A stretch of DNA of 64,000 nt from Halorarum salinum (GTDB lineage: Archaea; Halobacteriota; Halobacteria; Halobacteriales; Haloferacaceae), in contig NZ_CP058579.1 of assembly GCF_013402875.1 (NCBI RefSeq), positions 1 through 64,000 on the forward strand, in the 5' to 3' direction. The position numbers and the translations under genes were made by a program. Of the stretch, positions 57,457-64,000 are shown one piece after another. Every line of letters starts with the position of its first letter. Position 1 is the first letter of the stretch. The notes below the pieces were generated by a model. That model had not been told where the DNA came from, did not search any database, and saw only the letters and a program-made list of their open reading frames with translations.

Positions 57457-58089
57457 ATGCCCGAGGAGATTGTTCCAGAAATATACGACATTACTTGTCG
57501 CGAGACCAATGGACGTCGATACCGAGCCTTTCTATCCGTGGACGGCGTACCAACGCTCATCGATACAGGGTTCGAGGAAACGATGGATCAATTGTTCGCC
57601 GGAATCGACGAAATTGGTGTCGATCCCGAGCGATTGATCATCACCCACGAACACGCTGATCACGTCGAGGGATTCGATGCAGTCGTCGACAACTACGACG
57701 TTGAAACCTGGGTGCCCGAGACTATAGAACTCGATTCGACAATTGATCCTGACCGTCGATACGGGGATGGCGATTCGATCGGACGTTTCGAAGCGGTACA
57801 CGTGCCCGGCCACTCGCCCGGCAATTCTGCGCTGATCGACGAGCAAGCGGGTATCGGCATCATCGCTGATGTCATGTTCGGCTCCGATCTCAGAGGATTA
57901 CCGCCAGGATACTTGATTCTTCCACCCGAGATTTATTCCAATGATCTCAATGAGGCTGAACGAAACTTGTCGAAACTCCTTAAGTACGAATTCGATGTCG
58001 CTCTCGTGTATCACGGGTCATCAGTGCTGGAAAATGCCAAGGATAAAATCGAAAAATACGTCGAATTTCCCGGGAAACCGGACAGCTAG
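57457..58089 (+). CDS. Metallo-beta-lactamase-fold hydrolase
   Basis: The 210-residue protein has the MBL zinc motif THEHADH (His64, His66, Asp68, His69), His119 in VPGHSPGN, Asp138 in IIADVMFGSD and His186 in VYHGSS, all expected positions. It lacks extra domains, so it is a glyoxalase-II-like or other small MBL hydrolase. In this cluster it may hydrolyse a thioester or lactone; this is inference. It follows the lyase gene by 180 bases. Confidence 0.82.
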   Translation: MPEEIVPEIYDITCRETNGRRYRAFLSVDGVPTLIDTGFEETMDQLFAGIDEIGVDPERLIITHEHADHVEGFDAVVDNYDVETWVPETIELDSTIDPDRRYGDGDSIGRFEAVHVPGHSPGNSALIDEQAGIGIIADVMFGSDLRGLPPGYLILPPEIYSNDLNEAERNLSKLLKYEFDVALVYHGSSVLENAKDKIEKYVEFPGKPDS

Positions 58090-58111
58090 ACCGGATTTCC
58101 AGTCGAATAAC

Positions 58112-58897
58112 TCAGTATGTTCTAGTCTGAATATTCATCCCGATTGTACTGGCGGTTTTCATGACCAGTTTCGGTGTTTCTTCATAGAAATCGTCTCCAG
58201 TCATGTATTCCCGGGGTGCTGAAACGCTCACTGCTCCGACTACATCTCTATCATCGTTTTCTACGGGAACCCCTACTCCCCTGATTGCCTTTATCAGTTC
58301 ACCGTCTGCCAACGAGTATCCTCTCTCCCGGGTTTCGTCTAATTCGTCAAGTAACGTTTCGCGATCGGTGATCGTTTCCGATGTCATCGAGTCCAGTCCG
58401 TGTTGTTTGATAATCTCTTCGATACGTTCCTCCGGTAATTTCGAGAGGATGGCTTTCCCAGACGACGTGCAGTGAAGGTGGCGATGGGGAATTTCCCGTT
58501 TCTTCTGATAGTACTGAGGAGCAAATGGTTTATCGCCGAACGATTCGTATACATTAAATAGGAGACCTTTATGTTCGATGACAAGAAATGCAGTTTTGCC
58601 ACTTTTATCAGCTAATTCGTCTATTTCGTCCTTGCCACCCGCATATACAGGAGTATTATTACGGACATGTTCGCCCAAGGTAATAAGTTCCGGCCCCAAA
58701 CAATACTTGTGTCCTTTCTGAACGATATATCCGTGATCCTTTAGCGTAGCGAGTTGAGTGTGGATCGACCCCATTGAAAGACTCACTTCTTCGTCGATCT
58801 CGGAGATTGTTGTACCACCTGTCTGTCGGAGGACCTCGATTATCTCACAGGCATTACTTACGGACTGGATCCGCCTGGAATTCCCGTGTTGTACCAT
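58112..58897 (-). CDS. IclR-family transcription regulator
   Basis: The 261-residue protein has an N-terminal winged helix at about residues 8-62 (SNACEIIEVLRQTGGTTISE, SMGSIHTQLATLKDHGY) and a C-terminal IclR effector domain (SSGKAILSKLPEERIEEII, GEL...GVGVPV, VSVSAPREYM). It is transcribed toward the MBL gene. ATG 58897 is chosen because the TATA element CTTATCTATG (minus strand, 58918-58927) is about 27 bases upstream. It is a likely regulator of the catabolic genes on either side. Confidence 0.82.
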   Translation of the reverse strand: MVQHGNSRRIQSVSNACEIIEVLRQTGGTTISEIDEEVSLSMGSIHTQLATLKDHGYIVQKGHKYCLGPELITLGEHVRNNTPVYAGGKDEIDELADKSGKTAFLVIEHKGLLFNVYESFGDKPFAPQYYQKKREIPHRHLHCTSSGKAILSKLPEERIEEIIKQHGLDSMTSETITDRETLLDELDETRERGYSLADGELIKAIRGVGVPVENDDRDVVGAVSVSAPREYMTGDDFYEETPKLVMKTASTIGMNIQTRTY

Positions 58898-59863
58898 CGT
58901 GGAAGAGATATGACCTTCATAGATAAGAAAGTTTGGTATAGACAAAACCTTAGGAGCCACAACGGAGGTTCAGAATCCGATAAAAACAAAAGGGTGGTCT
59001 TGAAGCTCGGGACACTACTGTACCAAACTTGTCGCCTAGTTCACATCCCATATTTTAAATCGTGGCTGAGAATCGTATCAGATAGTAACATCCGGATAAC
59101 ACTCGATCTACGACAGTCCATTTTTGAAATAATCTGATCGCTCCGCCATCGGTTGCTAGTATTCCACAAGCATCGACGGGACGAAGTCATGGCCGACCGC
59201 CACAAGGTCGACGACAAGACGGCAAATAAACAATACCTTCGCATTTCTTCGGTGCGAACCTTCTTGCGACATTGATGAATTTGAACTTGGTCGTCGGTCC
59301 ATCTCTCGAATTGGAAACCCTCTTTTGCCATCATCAAATACTGACCCTGTTGAAATACTATTAGATTAGCTCATATATTATAACAACTTATATTGGTCTT
59401 GGTTAAAAAGATACCTTCAATTATTATTAATATAGATTATTAAATGATCGCTTGATGAAGGTCGCCATTACAGTCGTACGAATGTAAACATATACACTCA
59501 TAGCAAATTCCCAAGGATTCCCGGACCAATATTTTTGTTATTATCAAATTCGCATATGGAGGCTCTCCGAGGGATAGGAATCACATTTGTATTGAAATGT
59601 CGTTCCTTCAGCATCGTCAGCCCAGACTATTGTCGGATCCGAGTGTGGGAAGCGATCGTTGTTATCATATGCGGAGAGAGCGTCCACCGCATCGAATAAT
59701 TCAATAATCGTCCATCAAACCCGTTTGTTTAAAGGAAGTGATCTGGAATATCTCCAGCATCGGTTTGATTTTCCCTGCCGAATCTGGCTAGAGGAGTTGA
59801 TTTTCCTAGTTATTCCGCAACGGCAACTATTTTATAGAAGACCATCGATTTACACTTGAACCG
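58898..59863. other. 966-base gap with decayed coding pieces
   Basis: No complete gene is visible. On the minus strand near 59130-59220 a frame reads VVDLVAVGHDFVPSMLVEY, then a stop, and at 59544-59715 another reads IIELFDAVDALSAYDNNDRF, then VWADDAEGTTFQYKC, to a stop. Neither has a start codon. These are remnants of unknown families. Confidence 0.4.
59544..59717 (-). pseudogene. Unassigned gene remnant
   Basis: A 57-codon minus-strand stretch with coding character (ELFDAVDALSAYDNNDRFPH, then DDAEGTTFQYKCDSYPSE) lacks a start and follows a stop codon, so it is a 3' remnant. The family is unknown. Confidence 0.35.
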
Positions 59864-60859
59864 ATGACACTAGATGTAGCGGAGTTCGCTAAGGTTCTGA
59901 AACAGCCATTCGAAAGAAATGCGGAGCCCGGTGACGACGTACTAATCATCACCGACACGGAAGTCGCCGATTCGGTAAGAACCGCGTTATTTACCGCGGC
60001 TACGCAGTTAGACCTGGATCCGACCCTCACTGTGATGACTCCTCGGAAGCGAGACAACAATGATCCGACGAGGCTTATTGGAGAAGCCATGAAAGAGTCG
60101 GACGTGTACGTGACTGCAGTTTCAAAGGCTCTGGCTCACTCAAGGCCCTCGGCGGCCGCTCAAGAGGCAGGTAAGAAGTTGATTATCATGTCCGAAATCT
60201 CCCCCGATATTCTGCGAAGTGGGGCCGCGAAAGCGAATTACGACAAAATGCAGCGAATCGCCGATGCGCTGGGTGATATTTACGCAGAAGGGAAGGAAAT
60301 ACGCGTCACCGATGACAACGGGACGGACGTGGTGGCCGACATTGAAGACCGGACGTATTGGCCGTCGGCAGGTACCGCGTCGAAACGACCAGAACCTCCC
60401 TATGCCTGTGCGTTTCCGGACGGAGAAGTTGGCGTCTGCCCGGCCGAAGGGTCGACTCAGGGAACTGTAGTTTGGGATACGAGCCTCCACGACATCGGGT
60501 GGCTGGATGAACCGATCGAGTTGGAAGTTGAGGACGGATGGGTGACGAATATCAGTGGTGGAAAAGAAGCAGAGCAGTACCGACAGATCCTCGAAGAAGA
60601 CGGGGACGAAAATGCACGATATTGCGCGGCCGAAATTGCGCTCGGAATTAACGACGGCGCGGAGTTTTCCGGGAGAATGCGAACCGACAAAAAAGTGTAC
60701 GGTTCGGTTCACATCGCGACCGGAGACAACATCGATATCGGCGGTGATATCGAAAGCGACCTGCATATCGACGGGGTGATCGGCTCACCGACCGTGTGGG
60801 TTGACGATAGAAAACTTGCGGAGGACGGCGAAATTCTGATCGAGCCGAAAGAAGAGTAA
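59864..60859 (+). CDS. NicX/M29-type metalloenzyme (2,5-dihydroxypyridine dioxygenase-like)
   Basis: The 331-residue protein has a Rossmann-like N-terminal half (DDVLIITDTEVADSVRTALF) and the C-terminal motif VYGSVHIATGDNIDIGGDI, then DLHIDGVIGSPTVW. The metal-ligand pattern H-x-D (His301, Asp303) and an earlier His283 match 2,5-dihydroxypyridine dioxygenase NicX, which shares its fold with M29 aminopeptidases. It could oxidise a dihydroxy ring or be an aminopeptidase relative. A TATA element (TTTATA, near 59830) lies about 31 bases upstream. Confidence 0.72.
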   Translation: MTLDVAEFAKVLKQPFERNAEPGDDVLIITDTEVADSVRTALFTAATQLDLDPTLTVMTPRKRDNNDPTRLIGEAMKESDVYVTAVSKALAHSRPSAAAQEAGKKLIIMSEISPDILRSGAAKANYDKMQRIADALGDIYAEGKEIRVTDDNGTDVVADIEDRTYWPSAGTASKRPEPPYACAFPDGEVGVCPAEGSTQGTVVWDTSLHDIGWLDEPIELEVEDGWVTNISGGKEAEQYRQILEEDGDENARYCAAEIALGINDGAEFSGRMRTDKKVYGSVHIATGDNIDIGGDIESDLHIDGVIGSPTVWVDDRKLAEDGEILIEPKEE

Positions 60860-60878
60860 GAGAGACGGCAAGGCAAGA

Positions 60879-61280
60879 ATGACTATCGAAGATATAAAAC
60901 GGCTAAAGTTCAAGTATTGCTTCCATCTCGACAGTACTAACACCAGTGAATTCGTCGATTTGTTCACCGAAGATGCAAAATTCGACGTTCCGAATTACGG
61001 GTCGGGAGAGGGGAAAGGAGCTATTCGGGAGTTCATCACCGAAATAAAATCGCGTGATCTCGAGTTAATGGCCCACATGGCATCCAACCCACTTATCGAA
61101 ATAGATGACAACGAAGCCACCGGGAAATGGTACTATATCGTCATCATCGAAGACGACGAGGGGAACGTGTCGTGGGGACAGGGACGGTGGGAAGACACCT
61201 ATCGAAGGGTCGACGACGATTGGAAGATATCCTCCCTCATCGCGATTCGGCAGTTCACGAGGGAAATACCGAAGCGATAA
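60879..61280 (+). CDS. SnoaL/NTF2-like protein
   Basis: The 133-residue protein has the NTF2-like cone pattern: KFKYCFHLDSTNTSEFVDLF, FTEDAKFDVP, a central strand (GKWYYIVIIEDD) and a final RYxxxD-type stretch (RWEDTYRRVDDDWKISSLI). Members are often small isomerases, dehydratases or accessory proteins. It starts 19 bases after the NicX-like gene, so they form an operon and probably act in one pathway. Confidence 0.72.
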   Translation: MTIEDIKRLKFKYCFHLDSTNTSEFVDLFTEDAKFDVPNYGSGEGKGAIREFITEIKSRDLELMAHMASNPLIEIDDNEATGKWYYIVIIEDDEGNVSWGQGRWEDTYRRVDDDWKISSLIAIRQFTREIPKR

Positions 61281-61604
61281 TCCGAGATGTAGTTGATACT
61301 AAGAACCGCCGAGTCTCTTCGGCTGTCCCACGTTCGCTCTTCGTCGTAGGTGCGGATCGAAGGACAGGCAATTATACCAATCGATTGGTAATCAGCTCCT
61401 GAGCCGGCCTAATCGGACGGGGTTCGAGACTTGAGGCGCGGAATGCCATGTATGGAAAGAAGTCCGCAGTCAGGCTCTGGAAAGAAGCATTTTCGAAGAC
61501 GAGAAATGGAGATCGAAAACCCAGAAACGTTGACTGATTGCACAAAGACAATAATTGTATACGTTCAGTGTTAAATACCCCCAATGCACGATTACTTTCA
61601 TAGA
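61281..61604. other. 324-base gap with a promoter
   Basis: A TATA-like TTAAATA lies at 61571-61577, and no gene is visible in the rest. Confidence 0.45.
61571..61577 (+). promoter_or_regulatory. TATA-like box of the MFS gene
   Basis: TTAAATA is only seven bases before ATG 61584 but about 31 bases (centre) before ATG 61605. This argues for 61605 as the start. Confidence 0.45.
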
Positions 61605-62798
61605 ATGAAGTATGAGGTGAAAACAACGCTCGGAGCGATGTTGTCCGACGGAATGGGCTGGATTCTTCTCGGAGTCACTGCAGGTTGGGCCCTTTCCCTT
61701 GGAATGCGGTTCGTATTCCCGGCGCTATTACCCTTCCTACAATCCGAGTTCCGGATAGATCTCGCGACGTCGGGACTATTACTGACCGTCTTGTGGAGCG
61801 CGTACGCGATCGGTCACATACCCGGCGGTGTACTGGGTGACAGGATCGGGGAAGGAAACACCCTAGTCCTGAGTACGATCATCTCGACTGGGACTGTGTT
61901 AGTAATCATGTCGGCGATCAACGTCTCGATGTTGTTCGTGGGCACCTTTATCTTCGGTATCGCGACTGCGCTGTACGGGCCGACCAGATTTACCATTCTC
62001 ACCGACCTCTACTCGAAGAAAGCGGGGACGGCGATCGGTTTGACGATGGCCGGTGGCAGTCTCGGAAGTGCCACCTTTCCGGTGATAACAACGATGATTG
62101 CTGTCTACCTGAGTTGGAGACATGGGTTCGGATTATTTTTGGTGCTTTTCGCGATAGTAGCAGTCGGTCTTCGATTAACCGTACCACAGCGGACATCACC
62201 TAAATCAAACGTAGTAAACCAATTCTCCAGAGAAACACTTGATCAATTGGTGAAGGGCATTTCCAGGGAATCGATCCTGACTGTCGTGATGATCCAAGTA
62301 TGCATCTCCTTCATAATGCAGGGGTTTTCGTCGTTTTATCCTTCATTTCTCGTTGATATGCGAGGGATCTCTCCGGGAGTGGCTTCATCCCTCTTTGGTG
62401 GATTTTTCATCATAGGCGCCATCGTGCAACCACTCGCTGGTAATATCACGGATCGATTTGGTGCGAAATGGACGCTGACAGGATTATTGGGCGTGTCTGC
62501 GTCCGGTTTGTGGTTGCTCTTGTTCGTGGAGGAATTCGTTGCACTAGTGTTAGTAACAATTCTCATCAGCACTTTGAACGGCTGTTACGTAGTTACTCAG
62601 ACCAAAATCGCCGACACGTTACCGACTGATCTGCAGGGAACCGGTCTAGGATCACTGAAAGCCGGCTGGATGCTACTCGGAGCGACGTCACCGTTGATTA
62701 TCGGTGTGCTCGCGAGCGGTGGTCACTTCCGGATAGGATACGTGCTGTTGGCAGTAATCGGGACGGGCGGAATGCTCATCTCTCTGTTGCGACTGTGA
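61605..62798 (+). CDS. MFS permease, probably carboxylate type
   Basis: The 397-residue protein has twelve predicted helices. The motif A loop reads GHIPGGVLGDRIGEGN after helix 2, and the second half shows the related IVQPLAGNITDRFGAKW. ATG 61605 (MKYEVKTT) is preferred over ATG 61584 because the TATA-like box is only seven bases before the latter. Within this cluster it is probably the importer of the acid metabolised by the neighbouring genes; this is inferred. Confidence 0.8.
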   Translation: MKYEVKTTLGAMLSDGMGWILLGVTAGWALSLGMRFVFPALLPFLQSEFRIDLATSGLLLTVLWSAYAIGHIPGGVLGDRIGEGNTLVLSTIISTGTVLVIMSAINVSMLFVGTFIFGIATALYGPTRFTILTDLYSKKAGTAIGLTMAGGSLGSATFPVITTMIAVYLSWRHGFGLFLVLFAIVAVGLRLTVPQRTSPKSNVVNQFSRETLDQLVKGISRESILTVVMIQVCISFIMQGFSSFYPSFLVDMRGISPGVASSLFGGFFIIGAIVQPLAGNITDRFGAKWTLTGLLGVSASGLWLLLFVEEFVALVLVTILISTLNGCYVVTQTKIADTLPTDLQGTGLGSLKAGWMLLGATSPLIIGVLASGGHFRIGYVLLAVIGTGGMLISLLRL

Positions 62799-62941
62799 AT
62801 TCGTTGTACCGGTTAAGGCGACCAAGCGGCAGGCGACTCTCGAAAACAGAACCACGCGATACGGGTGGAGCAGATTGATCGCAATGGACAAATTATTGTA
62901 ATTTCCTAACGTACTTAACCCACTGGAACTACCGGAAACGT

Positions 62942-63733
62942 ATGGGCGATTTAGACACCATAGACTATACCGTCAAGGAAGGACGCGCCGAAATCATCTT
63001 CGACCGACCGGACAAGCTGAACGCGATAACTGAGACGTTGATGGAGGAACTGAACGTCGCGATAGAAGAAGCTCTCAACGACGATTCAGTGTACGTCATT
63101 ATCCTGTCCGGCCGTGGCCGCGCGTTCTGTGCCGGAGCAGATCTTGATGAGATGAGCGAAGGTGGCGTCGGTTCCGACAACAAACTCGCCTCCGGAGAAT
63201 ATCTGTGGAAAGACCTGAACGCCTGCCGCCTACTGTGGGAGGGGGACAAGCCCACGCTCGCCGCGATTAATGGGCCGGCTGTAGGAGGAGGATTCGACTT
63301 CCTTCTCTCGTGCGATCTCAGGGTCATGAGCGAAGATACGTTCATTCGGGACGGACACACGAAGGTGGGAATGCTACCCACGTTCGCTTCGTATCTCCTC
63401 CCCCGCCTCATCGGTCTGAGTAAGGCGAACGAGATCCTACTGACTGGCAACAATATTACCGCACAAGAGGCGGAGGAGCTAGGGCTGGTATCCGAATTAG
63501 CGCCGGAAGACGAAATCATGGAAGTAGCTCGGGAGTGGGCGAACGAATTGCGGGATCTACCAAGGCTCTCGATAAAACATTCCAAAGCTATGGTCGGTTC
63601 CCAGGATTCGTTGGACGAGGCCCTCAACGATGGATTTGAAAGACGTTGGGAGTGCGTTCAAGATTCCGAACGCAACGAAGCCATTGATGCGTTCCTAGAT
63701 GGCCGGTCACCGGAGTTTGATCGAGAGTATTGA
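62942..63733 (+). CDS. Enoyl-CoA hydratase/isomerase-family protein
   Basis: The 263-residue protein is a crotonase. The oxyanion-hole parts are AFCAGADLDEM and GPAVGGGFDFLLSCDLRVMSE. The site that carries the first catalytic glutamate in hydratases (P-E-x-x-x-G) reads DGHTKVGMLP, and the second glutamate region reads PTFASYLLPRLIG, so both general acid/base glutamates seem absent. It may therefore be an isomerase, hydrolase or decarboxylase relative. A TATA element (ACTTAA, centre 62916) is 26 bases upstream. Confidence 0.78.
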   Translation: MGDLDTIDYTVKEGRAEIIFDRPDKLNAITETLMEELNVAIEEALNDDSVYVIILSGRGRAFCAGADLDEMSEGGVGSDNKLASGEYLWKDLNACRLLWEGDKPTLAAINGPAVGGGFDFLLSCDLRVMSEDTFIRDGHTKVGMLPTFASYLLPRLIGLSKANEILLTGNNITAQEAEELGLVSELAPEDEIMEVAREWANELRDLPRLSIKHSKAMVGSQDSLDEALNDGFERRWECVQDSERNEAIDAFLDGRSPEFDREY

Positions 63734-64000
63734 TCGATTCTGTAAACGTCGATTTGGCGCGACGCATCGATCGATTTGATCCGGAAACCAATCGGCATTC
63801 CCATAGCAACGATTCGTTCCATGTCGTGTAAACCGTATTGATCGGAAAATTGGCCGACGAGTGAAGATCAGTAACTGAAACTGTTACTGGGTGGGACAGA
63901 GGTAATATTGTATGCGAGTTTTGTGAAACATGCAATTAACCATCATCGACTGTGATTATCCGTTAAGGTTAATACCCATTGTTATGTGGTATAGAAACGC
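63734..64000. other. Right edge, no gene seen
   Basis: The last 267 bases are AT-rich and show neither a complete frame nor a clear signal; a gene may begin beyond the edge. Confidence 0.4.

Noticed and set aside
59041-59337. 98-codon minus-strand frame as a gene
   Set aside because: Coding character switches frames and a stop interrupts the part that looks like protein, so at best it is a remnant.
1-64000. tRNA, rRNA or CRISPR arrays
   Set aside because: No T-loop motif in a tRNA context, no rRNA-like block and no short regularly spaced repeats were found on reading both strands.

Overview
The window comes from a halophilic archaeon of the class Halobacteria. The evidence is the very acidic proteins, Tat-type signal peptides (RRxFL) with lipoboxes, bacterio-opsin-activator (bat) type HTH regulators, winged-helix regulators, many TATA boxes about 26-30 bases before leaderless starts, and the very GC-rich left part. 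No rRNA, tRNA, CRISPR array or intact insertion sequence was seen.

Layout. (1) 1-10.7 kb: ordinary GC-rich haloarchaeal genes: a cut MFS permease, a membrane protein, an amino-acid permease overlapping a universal stress protein, a PQQ-type propeller lipoprotein, a threonine/serine dehydratase, regulators, a TRASH-like zinc finger and a frameshifted SDR. (2) 11-14.7 kb: a gene graveyard with remnants of a GH15 glycosidase, an SRPBCC protein, a bat regulator, a MATE exporter and a transposase, plus a LysE-type exporter. (3) 14.7-19.6 kb: an ArsR regulator with a perfect palindrome over its promoter, then a tandem array of SRPBCC (AHSA1) and RibD/DHFR-like genes joined by ATGA overlaps; its distal end has decayed. 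(4) 19.6-22.1 kb: remnants of a FAD oxidoreductase, a UspA protein and an ABC-2 permease, then two small membrane proteins. (5) 22.2-27.1 kb: a TetR regulator, a metal-dependent amidohydrolase, a TatD-like hydrolase, an Asp-box propeller and a DoxX-like membrane protein. The same 6-6-6 inverted repeat lies in both divergent promoter regions, which suggests a local regulon. (6) 27.2-37.9 kb: secreted and surface proteins, dominated by a 1924-residue protein with thrombospondin-3-type repeats in exact 123-residue units and a C-terminal toxin-like region. An overlapping helical gene could be its immunity partner, and three C-terminal remnants lie around it. (7) 38.0-47.2 kb: a mobile element with a tyrosine recombinase, a stand-alone core-binding-domain protein and a type IV secretion/conjugation-like cluster (VirB6-like, VirB4-like), two genes of which are frameshifted. 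(8) 47.2-64 kb: a visibly more AT-rich island of organic-acid/acyl-CoA genes: citrate synthase, family III CoA-transferase, MaoC hydratase, CitE-type lyase, metallo-beta-lactamase-fold hydrolase, IclR regulator, NicX/M29-like enzyme, SnoaL-like protein, MFS permease and enoyl-CoA hydratase-like protein. ThDP-enzyme and LarA-like pseudogenes lie between them.

How the genes may work together. The CoA-transferase, MaoC hydratase and CitE lyase match the three steps of known itaconate/mesaconate-type C5 dicarboxylate breakdown (activation, hydration, cleavage to acetyl-CoA and pyruvate). Citrate synthase could take up the acetyl-CoA, and the IclR protein and MFS permease would be regulator and importer. 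This is inference from family order. The best candidates for an undescribed system are the repeat-protein/putative toxin-immunity locus and the operator-linked TetR cluster. The large number of frameshifted genes points to ongoing decay or to assembly indels; reads would decide.
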